Positions 25,430-37,700 are shown, counted from the stretch's first letter. The stretch is DNA of 64,000 nucleotides from Schistosoma mansoni (GCF_000237925.1 NC_031497.1:11826512-11890511), one strand, 5' to 3'. Program-made: numbers and translations. Notes: generated by a model from the sequence alone, not told the origin.

Positions 25430-25795
25430 GTGTAGACTACCTGGTTGGGATTCGCGAGATGATAGCAACCGATGGTTAGAGACCTTGAATGACATGGCTC
25501 AAAATCGTTTGCAATGGCGAAGGTGCATCCACTCTTTGTGTTCTACCAAATTCTAATCTTCTGAATTCTTCATGTCCGTATCCTTTTTCTCTTTCCAAAT
25601 TTATTTCACCGTATTATACTCCTTCAATAACATCTTCAAACCCTTATCTTTCACATAATACTTATACTCTTACTACTTCTACCAATATGGGATTTGAATC
25701 GACAACTTCATCTCTGTGCTAATGTGGTATGGCGACTCGAACTGATGTACGTACGTACGAAGTTCTACGTTGTAACTGACTGACTGACGTTGGAA
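25430..25795 (+). mobile_element. LINE family A, 3' end only (copy A3)
   Basis: Starts in the last RT codons (about 25,430-25,545; words DMAQNRLQW and CIHSLCSTKF in one frame) and continues through the family 3' UTR to TACGTACGTACGAAG and CTGACTGACTGAC. Nearly identical to the post-gap segment at 45,296-45,571 and to the reverse complement of 1,686-2,030. A strongly 5'-truncated insertion. Confidence 0.85.
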
Positions 25796-27740
25796 CTCAA
25801 TTTTAAAAAGTATACAAAAGTATCAGAGCTAGTACGCTTAATAAAAGACGATTTCGAAAGATCTATAAAAACACTAGTTAACTGCTGCTTTAGGTTGTAG
25901 CGGCTTCTCTGTTGGGACATGCTTACGTGGTTAGGATGTTTAATACAAGCATAATAAATCCATATAGTTGTATACTCATTTTGGAATACGATATACGACT
26001 GAACATATGACTGTCAATTGCATAAGTTCAACTCTGTTGGTTAACTCGTGCTAATTCTAATGCCCTAGATGTGAATCCTATTATTTATTCGTTTAATTGC
26101 CTATCTGTCTGTTGATCGTACTCTACCATAAAATGACGATGTGTAATTACTGGAGACATACTGACTAAATGACACTCTGGATAGCTATTATTCATATTAA
26201 TACAATGCATATAAGATCAGTCTAATACAGTCCTGGATTTGTTTTGCCGTAACACAATTACTGAATATACTCTTCCCTGTGTTATTTCTATTATATTACA
26301 ATGCTGATGATTCCAAGTGCCAGTGTCAATATAAATCAAATTCGACTACAAAGAGTTGTTTATCCAATATTTTTATTATTTCAGTCCAATTGTTTCCACT
26401 CGATCCTATTGTACTTTGATTGTTTATTACCACTTTGTATCTCAGATAATCTAAATATTTAAATATACACTCATATCCTAGTTCTTGTTTATTTTATTTG
26501 CTTTCGGTCATCAATATAAAGATAAAGAATATAACAGTAGTTTATTCTAATCTTTGGACAGACAAATAGAAGCAATTTCTTGCGTCACTGTGTACGCATA
26601 TTTTTTCTCTTACCAATTATTCACTGGTAACATTGATTGCGTTTATATGAGTATGTATGTGCGTATTTTTGTTTATCACTCACTTTGTTCGTTGTATGAC
26701 TTTAGTTTGCTTTTTCTGTCTGACTATAAATGTTGAGTCAAGTTTGATGAAACAGTGGTGTTTGAATGAACCAATGATTTCCTTGTATTGATGACTGTTT
26801 TGATTTTGAATTCCAAATACAGTACATTCGTTCGTGCTCATCTAATACTTCTTGATTAAATTGCGTTATTGCTGGGATTACTAGTGTTATATACTAGGAA
26901 AAAAGTAAGTACTGATAACTTACGGGACCTCTTATTAGACTATTATTCTATTTATATTCCTATGGTATAACTATTCAGTAACTGGATTATCTATGTCTAT
27001 ATTCATCTTATTACTAGCTTCATTTTGACTTATTGATTATTATTACATGATTTATTGTTCCTAAATTATACTCGGTTTATTGAGTACTGTCTCCCACGCT
27101 CCCAGCCACATTTGGCCTGATTTTGTACAAATATTATTTTCTATTTTATGGTGTGGTGTGGTCTGCCTGTTTGGTATATAGACAAAGTGTGTTTGAAATA
27201 AACGATTCGCATTACAGCAGCTGCTGTTGGTGTTTTGGACTCGAGTGGACGGGTTAGGCGGATAAGGACCAATAAGGACGCTAGATTACTCATACTAATC
27301 GAACGTCATTGTCACAGTGTGAAGGTCGTAGAAGGCGTATTCTATTGGTGGATAATTTACGCGAAATTACGTCCTTGTTAAATTCGTAAGGTCATAACAA
27401 GTCAGCGACGACCTTGATCAAGTCATAACAATTGGCTACAGCCTAGGTCAAAAACATAACAACTAGTTTATACTATAATTCAAATACTTTTAAACATCCC
27501 ATAAACTCAGTTGGTTATTTCTGCTACTTTACACAACATGCATTTCTCTCTATCTCCTAACGTTCACTCACATTTTTAAATGTCTGAAATATATGTTCCT
27601 CAAATACTTCGTTATTCAACTTTTTATGTCTACGATGTTGATAACCTGATTTTTGGACAGAATACATAAGAAGCTAAAAAGAATATATATTTCGCTGACA
27701 TGTATATTGTTCGTACAATAGTCAACGACCTGCTCTGAAT
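25796..27740. other. AT-rich stretch with a possible LTR/primer-site near 27.2 kb
   Basis: No gene. The segment 27,060-27,460 is less AT-biased than its surroundings and contains GAAATAAACGATTCGCATT, then TTGGTGTTTTGGACTCGAG. As at 24.1 kb, a poly(A)-like signal is followed by a TGGTG block that could be a primer-binding site. The element family is unknown and no partner LTR was seen. Confidence 0.3.
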
Positions 27741-27744
27741 GGTT

Positions 27745-28835
27745 GACAGAACCAATGTTACATAATGGGAAATAAATAAATGATTAGAAAAATATAGACA
27801 CTGAAATAACATTCATAAAAATTATAAGATTACGCATTAAGCAGCTGAATTCGTAGATACACATAGAAGTGGCATAACTAGATAACTTATCTTTTAGTTG
27901 AGGAACCACCATAGACAGAGGTCGGTTGCATTAAACGTTCTCTTAACTGCTCTAGTCAGTCTATCACGTAGTACATCACCAGCTACATCTCTGTTGAATT
28001 GCAGTTTCAGAAAGAGAGGTTTCTTACTAGATATTGATGTTGCTATTTTCTTGTTTGTTACACGCAAGTTTTCCTTCAGAAAACCTTATGTATAACTCCT
28101 TACAATCAACGTATTGTATATGAGCTCTAACTCTGTTAATTGTATCGACCGAGCATATCTTCCCAGCTCTATTTGCTAGACATTTGATGTACTACATAAT
28201 AGACTGACTAAAGCAGTTATGAGAACGTTTAATGCAGCCGACTTCCGTCTTTCGTACTCGACACGATCTATGGTGATTCCCCAACTAAAGGATAAGTTAT
28301 CTGGTTATGCCACTTCTATGTGTATCTATGAATTCAGCTGCTTCTGTGGAGAAAGCTATATTAGGCGCACTACCAGACAAATGAACCAAAGAGTTAGTGG
28401 TTAGGAAAAGGTACTGTTAAGGCAATACGGAGTTCGGTTCTTTCACGCTTGATCGATAGCGATCATATAGTTGACAGAAATAAGTCATTTAAAGTTATTT
28501 ATCGTATTCCTACTAGTTTTCCATATCGGGTTCGATCTCGTCTCTGACACATAGCAGAAACTATAGGAATTCGAGCCAACAATCCAAGCCTTTGTGTTCA
28601 TAAGAAATCTGTAACACCTTTATCTCTCCCTTGGCCTCAATAAATGATTTCATTTTTCATACTCTTTCTTTGTTTTTCTTCACCCCCTCCAACCAATTTT
28701 CTCAAATATATGTTTCACGGTCCAATTATCTGGACATTTCTCATTGCGTAATCTCATAATTTTTATGAATGTTATTTCAGTGTCTATATTTTTTAATCAT
28801 TTATCTATTTTCCATTATGTAACATTGGCTCAAGC
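27745..28835 (+). mobile_element. Penelope-like retroelement remnant with GIY-YIG domain, palindromic
   Basis: The plus-strand piece 28,186-28,650 encodes CIYEFSCFCGESYIRRTT, the GIY-YIG endonuclease signature of Penelope-like elements (tyrosine plus the YI pair and the following basic residues). The part downstream ends near 28,645. A second copy lies inverted on the left: 27,885-27,955 is the reverse complement of 28,186-28,260, and 27,752-27,838 is the reverse complement of 28,744-28,830 (about 85 bp, over 90 percent identical by eye). The left arm lacks the GIY-YIG segment. Inverted partial copies and terminal repeats are typical of this family. The element is broken and lacks a recognisable reverse transcriptase. 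Confidence 0.75.
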
Positions 28836-29242
28836 CTTTATTATTCTTATCACAACTAGTACACTTGTCATCACTCTACCAATTTGTACTTTTCATTTAT
28901 TATTTTTAGTTATGCAAGCTATTCCACTGTTATCATTGACTCATAAACTGCCTTGATTTGTTTAATAATTTCGTATATGCATATAAATATTACTGTACGT
29001 TAGAGTAAAGCCTGATGATGATCTAATCGAAAACAATAATGTTCACTTATTTTTGTTGTTATAGTCAATCAGTTATGGCCCATGAAATAACTTTAAATGC
29101 ACCGTTCACAAATCAACTAGATGTCCACTTAAAAAGTGTTAAAAATCCCCAACCAGTGTCTTCGACTTCTGTAATACGTTTGAAGAATGTATTGCTAGAG
29201 CAATGTTTTAACCTGAACACTTGTCTCCTCTACATTTCCTTT

Positions 29243-29294
<52 letters not shown>

Positions 29295-29406
29295 TGGTAA
29301 GTCAACATAGTGTACGTAAGTGTAGAAAGCTGATGAAAAATTGATGAGAAGGAACTCATATTGACTTGATGTTCCTTGTATTTGGTTTTTTCTATTTATG
29401 ACGTTT
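28836..29406. other. Intergenic stretch with (TA)n microsatellite
   Basis: A (TA)n run occupies 29,244-29,289. No gene seen. Confidence 0.5.
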
Positions 29407-29780
29407 GTAGTGGCCTGCTTTTCTTTACGAGAACGCGATTGGTATAACAGAAACAATTATTATTGTAACCAATTGTACCAGTGATTGTTTTACTGTACTC
29501 GTTGTTGTTTAACTGTATCAAAATCACTTTTCATGCGGTCGCCCGCCTTGTCCGTTCGAACTTTCTTACGCTCTGCCCTTATTGCCTGTACTCGTTGGCA
29601 CGTCTTGGTATTCTTTCGATACCACGAGATCGTCAATAAATATACTTCATCTGGATCAGTTACAGACTTCTGGTTTACGAGCTTTCAGGGGAACCAAGTC
29701 GTTTTCGGGCACGCAATCTTACTGTAGTGGTGATCACAGTGATCATAGACTCGACGCCGTCTACACGTTCCGTTACCTAT
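29407..29780 (+). mobile_element. Boudicca-like LTR with adjoining leader (fossil)
   Basis: LTR about 29,407-29,727 (TGTAGTGGCC start), matching 15,238-15,554 over its length, followed by about 50 bp (TGGTGATCACAGTGATC, then GACTCGACGCCGTCTAC) that also follows the LTR at 15.55 kb. The TGG right after the LTR fits a primer-binding site, so this is the 5' LTR end of a truncated copy, not a clean solo LTR. Old: it differs visibly from the other copies. Confidence 0.65.
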
Positions 29781-30110
29781 GAAAGTCACTTCTGAGTAAA
29801 TTCATTTTAGTTATTTATTTGTCTATTCTGAGAAAGTGAATAACATCAGGTCACAAAACGTCAGGAATACAAATTCTTGCTAACTGATATGCCACATGAA
29901 TAGAATTATTTTGCTATTGTTAGCCTTTGCCATCTCATGTTACATAGTAAATGTGCGCATCTATACTGGTTGTTTTTGCACAGTTTGCTTGATTACTTAG
30001 ACACAAAATTATTAAATGCATCCCTAAATTTACTTTTGTTTCCTTTCTGAGACTACTGTAAACGAGAAACCGTGAATGGATACGACGAATCAAACTTTTC
30101 ACCGTACTTT
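29781..30110. other. Short unassigned stretch
   Basis: About 330 bp between the LTR fossil and a LINE. Nothing recognised. Confidence 0.4.
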
Positions 30111-32090
30111 TTGATCATGCAAAACTTTTCCTGGTACTGACAGCAGTGTGATGCCTCTGTAATTATTACATTTGCTCAGATCTTCTTTCTTTGGTATCTT
30201 GATGAGCTATCCTTCTTTCCAGTCCGTTGACACTTGCTCCTCCTCCAAAATCTTCTTGAATGTAAGGTGAAGCATGTTTGCAGTGACTTCATTGCTTCAG
30301 CTGGTACATTTTCTGGTCCTGCTGCTTTCCCGCTCTTGATTTGCCTGATTGTCAACCGGGTTTCTTCGATCGTTGGTGGAGTGACATCTATAGGAAGGTC
30401 AGTGTGTGCTGCTTCGATATCCGGTGGATTCACTGGAGCTAGCATATACAGCAGTTCCTCGAACTATTCTGCCCATCTTTTCCTCTGTTCTTGAATCTCC
30501 GTGATTGGCTTGCCTTCTTTTCCTTGACTGTTCTCTCCGGTTTACTATATCTCCCTGCCAGTTTCTTCGCTGCATCATGTAGTTTTGTTTCAGATTCCTT
30601 TCCCTCGCAGCTTTTTCAGCCGTCGTTGCTAGTTCTTCAATGCCCTTCTGATTGTCGTCTGTAATACTTTTTTTCGCTTCTTTGTTTGCCTCTGCGTACT
30701 CTACTTGCGCTTTGACTTTCTCTGCTCGTGTTCCACTCTTGTTGATTGTTGTCTTCTTGTTCTTCCTTTCTTCAATCTTGTCCAGAGTTCCCATAGAGAC
30801 CCATTCCTTATGATGATACTTGTTAGGACCCAGAACCTGACAAGTTGAACTTAATGCATCTTTGGTCCCTTTCCAGTTGTCCTCCATCGTAGTTTCTTGT
30901 TCTTTCAGTAGATCCTGTAGAGCTTGGAACCTGTTTCTGAGAGTGATCTTGAATTGGTTAATTTTGTTAGTATCTCGAAGGAAGGCTGTATTGAACCTTT
31001 GTAATGCTGTTTGTCCAATTGTCCAGTCTTTTTTAGCTTCAGTTTCGTCTTGGCCACAACTAGGTGTTGATCTTTGGCTAGGTCAGCTCCTCTCCTGGTT
31101 CTCACAGCTCCCATTGTCCTTCTGAAGGTTTGTTGATACAAATATGATCTTTTTGGTTCTCTGTAGCGTGGTCCGGTGAGATCCATGTAGCTCTGTGTAT
31201 GTGTTTATAAGGGAATATTGTGCCACTTATGATCAATGTGTTGAATGCACATAGATTTGCAAAGCCCTCCCAGTCCATGTCGTCCCATTATATTTTCCTA
31301 TCCTGTATTGTCCCCTTCAACTTTGGCATTTAGGTTTCCCATTAGGTCATTTCGTGAGCACTTCGCCATGATTGATTGCAACCTCGAGTAGTACTGATCT
31401 TTATCGTCGTCGTTGCTATCATTGGTGGGTGCATAACATTGGATAACGTTCATTGTGGTCCCTTCCTCCTTTGTTTTGAATAATGCTTTGATGATCCCGG
31501 ATCCATGAGATTCCAACCCAGTAATGATTTACGTGCTTCTTTGCACAACATCAGAGCAACTCCCTAAATGTGTGGAGCATTTTCATCTTCATGACCGGAG
31601 TACATCAGCATCTCTGCCGTATCTAGCCTTTGCTGTCGAGCTTCGGTTCAATGGGTTTCGCTGAATCCGAGTACTGTCAATTTGTATCTTCCCATTTCCA
31701 TTGCTATTTGACTAGTCTTCCCAGTCTCACACATTATCCGGACGTTCGATGTACCTATAAGGAGTGTTGCTCTGGTTGTTAGAAGAGGCATCGATCTCGT
31801 GATTTCCGAAGAATCTCGGGTATTATTCTGAGGTTTCATCATTCTTCTTTCAACTTCCACGGCAGAGTTTAAATGGTTTGACTTATTTTTTCTGATTAGT
31901 TCTTTTTAAGAGATTTGGTTTTTCTATGGGATAGGGTCGCTAACACCACGCCCAACCCTCCTCCTTTACACGGGCTTGGGACCGGCAGTAACTCTAGAAG
32001 AGCTACGGCGTTGTTAGCCAGGCCACTGGATACTATTAACCACAAGTGATGCGAGACCGTAATAATACAACAAAAAGGAAATGTAAAGGA
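30110..32090 (-). mobile_element. SR2-like LINE (RTE clade, family C), 5' half, copy C2
   Basis: Read on minus: 5' leader 32,090-31,870; endonuclease N-terminus 31,860-31,648 (TLLIGTSNVRIMCETGK, then LTVLGFSETH); endonuclease middle 31,516-31,298 (NVIQCYAPTND, and MGNLNAKVE where active copies have GDFNAK); C-terminal endonuclease and linker 31,186-30,399 (HHKEWVSMGTLDKIEERKNK); and the start of RT to about 30,115 (IRQIKSGKAAGPENVPAEAM, PKKEDLSK). The catalytic GDxN motif is altered and the frame changes several times. The RT body is missing. The overlap with the copy at 45.6 kb covers only the KSGKAAGP..RGITLL region. Confidence 0.82.
31939..32018 (-). promoter_or_regulatory. Strong stem-loop in the SR2-like LINE leader
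   Basis: On the minus strand the 5' arm GCTAACAACGCC (32,018-32,007) can pair with GGCGTGGTGTTAGC (31,952-31,939), leaving a 2-nt bulge. Inside it CCCAA can pair with TTGGG. The element leader is thus a long structured hairpin, GC-rich against an AT-rich background. Whether it is an internal promoter, a ribozyme relative or a translation element cannot be told. Confidence 0.5.
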
Positions 32091-32880
32091 ATCGATCAAT
32101 TTGTACAAGCTCACGAAAAGTGTGGGGAATACAAAATATTCAAATTTGTGGTTTAGATTTCAAACTTGTCTATGTGGACGAATGTATACGGCTTGTATTA
32201 GTCCTTTTTTAGTGGGCTTCTGAGAGTGTCTAATATTCTCCTGAATCAGTCAGTTTAGGGTTCGGACACCAATGATCCAGATAGCAGATTCCATGAGTTG
32301 ATGACTCGGCGTGGAAATCTGCATGCCACGAGTATTTAGTTAGTCCTAATCTTCTGTACTCATCTGCTACGTACTCTACTTTGTCCTGTTCTGATAGAAA
32401 GAAAAAGCGAAAAATTCGTCTGATCTGATTAATACTTTAGGATTAGACCGCATCTTAATCTACGGTAGGACATTAAGAGATTCTACTCTCTCAAGCTGCC
32501 CTGTATATAATAGACCTCAGAGTACTGTGATTGCACGAGTAGCTGCCTACTATACTTTTTCTACTCCAACCGAATCACGTTTTAAGTGGAGACTGGCGGC
32601 CTGAATGAAGTTTTTAGACCTGGATCTAACTAAGATTAGACATGCTGTGGTTAACATTTTATTATCTAGCCTGGCAAGTGTCCGTCTTAAAGCCAAATGG
32701 GATTTGAACTTGAGGGCTGTGTTTCGTTTTAACCAAAACATCATCATGTGGCCAAACTACGAGCATCCAATCTTCTCCTGCTCTATACCCGTTTACCTTT
32801 TACATCCATCAATGTGCGTGTAGACACATGGCCACACTGATAGGCATCAGTAGGTTCTTATACAACCTAGTCAGAATACC
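32091..32880. other. Intergenic stretch, nothing recognised
   Basis: About 790 bp, with short ORFs on both strands that overlap each other. No motif recognised. Confidence 0.4.
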
Positions 32881-32889
32881 TAAGTTCGT

Positions 32890-33080
32890 TAGATGCCATT
32901 CCACTGGTCTACAGGCTAAGTGTTCACGCAACGCCAAAGGACCTGGGTTCGAATCTTACGGATCGCGGATGAGCACTTCTGAAGAACCTCACACTAGCAG
33001 GAGACAACCGTCCAGTGCTTCTAGGTTTTCAATGGTGTCCTAAAATGATCAGTCCATGATTTCGGTGAAATATCTAAGTC
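32890..33080 (+). mobile_element. SINE-like repeat S1 with Pol III boxes and hammerhead domain
   Basis: A tRNA-like internal promoter is visible: A box TGGTCTACAGG (32,905-32,915) and B box GGTTCGAATCT (32,946-32,956). Downstream is a hammerhead-like domain of the schistosome Sm-alpha type. Stem I is AGCACT (32,972-32,977) pairing with AGTGCT (33,014-33,019), the core box CTGAAGA is at 32,979-32,985, and a GTC cleavage triplet is at 33,010-33,012. The GAAAC box reads ACAAC, so the copy should not cleave. It ends in the GATCAGTCCATGATTTC word shared with the 54 kb copies. Confidence 0.7.
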
Positions 33081-33134
33081 CGTGTAAATTGTACATGATA
33101 TGCAATGTCGTAAATACACACTCAGAACATGATT

Positions 33135-34560
33135 TCAAAGTACTTATTATTATTTGAGGCTTTATTCAATATTATAATCTGGTACAATATGGAATTCTCA
33201 GCACGAGTTATCTCAACAAGTTTTTTTTACCAAAAAACAGAAAAGAAATGAAAAAAGGTTTAAAAAATCTAGGTCTGTCCAAATTACCAAATTTGAGACA
33301 TGCTAAAGAATACAGGTTATTTACTAGGTCAACTTCAACAGCCTGTTCGTCACAAAGTAAATTTGCTAGGTAAGGTATTACAGAATTTTGGTAGATTTGC
33401 TTGCGTGCATAGATTTTAATGTATTTACGTCTAGTTCTACCAGAAGATATACAAGGAGAAAGATATGAATGAAGTAGATGGTTAGTAGCTGATAAGATAA
33501 CACCTGCCAAGAGTTTGCAAGACTTAAGATGTCTTTCCACAAACATATTAATAATGACTTCAAAAGATTCACTAGACACCTTGCAAACTGCCTTCAGCAC
33601 TCTCCACAAAACAGCAAAGTCTTTACTTAAAAGCCCGGGAAAGATTAATGGAGAACGATGTAGAATAATAATACTTCATCCGGCCCTGCTGATTTTCCCG
33701 TGTCTTAAATGCTTCGGGCCTTCAGTTTGTCGTCTTGATTGAAGTGTGAGGTAAACAGGCAATCTGGGGATTTTTTATGCTCAGTCCTTAATCTATAATA
33801 GGTTGCTGAGTGAAAACTGTCTCAAATTACTCCACCATGGTTTCTTCTTTGAGATGCACTCTCTTCTGTAATTAGTTTGGCAATCCAATGGCGAGTTCTT
33901 TCCTGTAATTTGTCTGCAACAACAGTCTCCAGCTGCTTGATTATATATTAAGTCAACTGCTATCACATTTTTACTAATAGCGCTCATGTACCCGTAGCTC
34001 TCTATCTTATTTACTATGTCAGGGATGATGACGACGTTTAAACATCTTTTTTTTCTTAGCAGACGTCAAGTATCCTGGTTTTTCCAGGGATGGACATGTT
34101 TTTTCTTCTTTGGGTCTGTCCATGGTGTAATTGGTTGAATTACTTGATTATATAACTGATGGAAATGAGCCCATGTATCTCCTATTGACGCAGTGCAGTG
34201 GACTTCCGAGTTTACGGTCGACGCTGCACGATCGCCTTCGTGTCTGCATCCCATATGTTGGGACGGGTCGGCGTAACTGCTTGACAGACCATATCATCCA
34301 TAAAGCTGAATAAGATGGTCGCATGATCACTACTCCCCATTGGTGTGTCTATCACCAAAGTAAACAGGTGGAAGGAACTTGAATTGACTTACTCCACTAC
34401 CACTTATGAAGACTAAGTCAAATACGGATGAAGAGTTTCGTGAGTCATATCTGATAATATCAATAATGTGTCGAAATAGAGCTAGGGCGATAATGGTTTC
34501 TAACAATTTATAATAAAAAGAAGTATTTGAAGACCATACTTCCAAGTTTTCATGATCTAT
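33135..34560 (-). mobile_element. CR1-clade LINE fragment D1 (endonuclease end, linker, C-terminal part)
   Basis: Read on minus. 34,545-34,330 resembles the C-terminal part of a CR1/Jockey endonuclease (IIDIIRYDSRNSSSVFDLVF). 34,254-34,066 is the following linker (WAHFHQLYNQ..KKKKHVHPWKNQ). 33,987-33,793 is unclear. 33,609-33,208 is an open stretch of 133 codons (KYIKIYARKQIYQNSVIPYL) that I cannot place exactly; it may be the LINE C-terminus because the 3' tail GAATTCCATATTGTACCAGA and GAATAAAG follows directly. Most of the RT is missing. The same tail occurs at 60.85 kb. Confidence 0.5.
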
Positions 34561-34714
34561 AGAACGAAAAATAACGACTAATCAGGCCTAATAATGACCT
34601 CAAATCAACGTTTACGATAGGCTAAAATGAAAGGTCTTGTCAATTGTATTTTTAAGGGTTTAAGTATGGCGTATTCTGGTGGCAATTCAAACATTGCGCT
34701 ACTGTTTTAGTGCA

Positions 34715-37700
34715 ATGAATGACTCACGTGTGCAAGTAGGGGTAAAGAAACTCCCTATGCACCTACAGGTAACGTAAAAATTACGTATTGAATCATCAAA
34801 AAGAGTTCCCAAAATCGTTTACTAATTAAAGGAGGGAAGGTAGTCAATGATGATCGTATGTTTACTGCTGATATCTATATTGAAGATGGTGTTATAAGGT
34901 ATATTGTCATGTAACTTAATTTTGTGCAGACAAGTAGGTAGTCAGCTTTCGATTCCAGGAGGAGTCAGGATCATTGAGGCATCAGGAAGGATGGTCATCC
35001 CAGGTCATCCAAATTTTTAAGTGTAGATTATTATCCTGTTTTTTTAGGTGGTGTTGATCCTCATACATGCTTTGATTCCTCTTGTTTTGGTTTGAATACG
35101 TCGGATGATTTTTATTCTGGTACGAGAGCAGCACTTGCTGGGGGAACTACTACCATAAGTCTGTTCTTTTGAAATCACTTATGTTTCAGTCAATTGTATT
35201 GTCCCTACAAAATCTTCACTTTTGGATATGTATGAAAAGTCACGTCAGGCAGCAGATTCCAAAGCCTGTTGTGACTATTCGATGCACTTCATCTTGTTTC
35301 AGTACGATTCCAAAATATCCAAAGAAATGGAGCTACTAGTCAAAGAAAAGGGAGTGAATTCTTTTAGGGTTTTTTTGTCAAATACGAACGACATGTTAGT
35401 AGATGACGGTGATTTCTTCGAAATCGCTAAGAGGTGTAAAGATCTTGGTGCTGTTCTTCAAGTTCATGCAGAGAATGGAAAATTGGTCAAGATACTAGAG
35501 TCGAAAATATACAATGACGGTATAACTGGCCCAGAGGGTTACTTGTATTCACACCCAGAAATGGTTAGTTATGGTCTTAAAATATTTTTAGGATGTTTTT
35601 CTAAAACATTTCCATATAACAACTCTTACCAGATATTTTTACTCCCTGCTGGGTTTCTCCTTCTATTCCCTCTAACATCTTAGCAGTGACATTCTGTTTC
35701 CCTCAAATGTCTTGATACAGCTGATGGCGGGAGAGTCCAATCTCCCTATCGTAGTGCCTAACATGGGTACGCGTATACAGCCTCTGCCAGAAAAGTCCCA
35801 CTTATCGCTTTTTGGCGGGGTCTTGTTTACGAAATTAAGAGGACGAAAAGCGAATGTCCGGCCTTCTAAGCGGCTTGGTGGATAATTATGGTCCATCTAG
35901 GGTAGTTGGAAAACCTTGATTCCAAACCAATGGTGCACGTAGGCTGCATGATCCTGAGGGAAACAGCGGTGTGTGAACTCACTGCCGATCACCGACTACC
36001 ATAGGACGGCATCTTCTTACGTCGGTCCACTGCCTTGTGGACTAGACCTTTAAGTCAAAGGCTCTAGATGTGGTCACCTAAAAAAAACCACCTGCTTTGG
36101 CTTTGGCACCCGGTTATTATTCCAGCACGCAGTGTGGCGCATATATATTTGGAGCCTCATTGCATCAATATTTGTGTTCAAGTAAATAAGTTGGTAATAA
36201 ATAACCTTTAATATGCGTTCTGTAACATCGAATTATCTGAATAATTTGCTTAAACACTTCAAAGGTAGATTCCTCTTGTCGGTTATACCAAAGCATATCG
36301 GATTTTTTTTCATTATTTAGCTTTAGGGAGTCGATAACGTAAGTTTTGTGTCGCAATTTTATGAACCATAATGTGTTTACTCAATTATATGTAAGTCCTA
36401 AAAATGATGCAGGAAATTTGGAGATTATTTTAAAGTTTTGTAGAAGTAGTAAGTAATTCTACCATAAAAGAACAATTTTAATGTGTTCATAGGATCTATT
36501 GCATTCTAAAGGTGTTGTTTTTTTATTTGTTAGAGGAACACGTGTATAAGCTTTACTAGCACTTGATGACGTGTAATAAGTGGTAACCACCAGCTATAAA
36601 AGTAAGGTTCTCTTGATCCTTAGTATGGCAAATGATGCATTTAAATTAAAGTACGTTTGGGAGCTAGGATCTTGGTGGTTATTTCATTTTTTAATGCAAA
36701 AATAGTCCTATTAGAAACATAAAACTAGTATATAGAGTTGCTCAAATACTGTTATTCATATTCTGCTAATAAATTTATGACTTGGTGATTCATTATATAG
36801 TTTAAAACCTATGTGACTGATGAATAGTATTCTTTCATCCCAACTAATTCGGATCACTTAACAGAAAAAGTGTATCCACCCCAATTCTTTGGTTTTGTAT
36901 AATATATTTTTACTTCGTTCTGACTGTTTACTGATTGGCTAATATATCTCAAGGTCACTTGAAAATCGTTCAAAGGTCGTCCATAAATTATGGTCTCGCC
37001 GGGATTTCGTGTTAAAGAGTTTTAATGTATCTGAGACAAGATTGTCAATCAAGCAAATCCCTCTGCTTGAGTAATTAGTTTTTTTGTTCGTGATATCTAC
37101 AAATATAAACATCTTTTCACTAACATTCCAAAACGTCAACATTCACCACACCTCAATTTACAGTATCGAAAAAAGATTCCTGTGATTATTAATGGTTGAC
37201 AGAAGGATAACTTCTTGATTTATGAAAAATCAGAAGACATAAATCATCAATAAGTACTTCGTTTATAGGCTGAGTTTTCGAAGCATATGGGACCATAGAA
37301 CTGGTGTTATTGCTTCAAGACACTTTAGTGTTTGAATAACTATCATACCACGGTCTTATTTGCTGTTTGTTTGACACTTAAATTATCGACTTTATGAAAT
37401 AAAATGTTTCTGTTTATTTTTACAGGCGGAGATTGAAGCTACACATCGAGCGATTTCTTTAGCTGATGCTGCTGGTTGTCCTCTATATATTCTTCAAGTC
37501 ACTAGCCCGAAAGCAGCAGATCAAATATCAGAAGCTCGTTGGAATGGAAATGTTGTTGTGGGTGAAACATTAGCCGCTGCACTGGGTGCTGATGGTACAC
37601 ATTATAAGGACAGTTGCTGGCGTCATTCTGCGGGATATGTTCTGTCTCCTCCACTAAGAGTTAACCCTAATACTCCAGACAAGCTGATGCGTTACGTCTC

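Noticed and set aside
29208-29456. ORF with an alternating Tyr/Ile run
   Set aside because: Translation of the (TA)n microsatellite.
32946-32956. B-box-like GGTTCGAATCT as a tRNA gene
   Set aside because: No acceptor stem or anticodon arm can be drawn; it sits in a SINE-type repeat.
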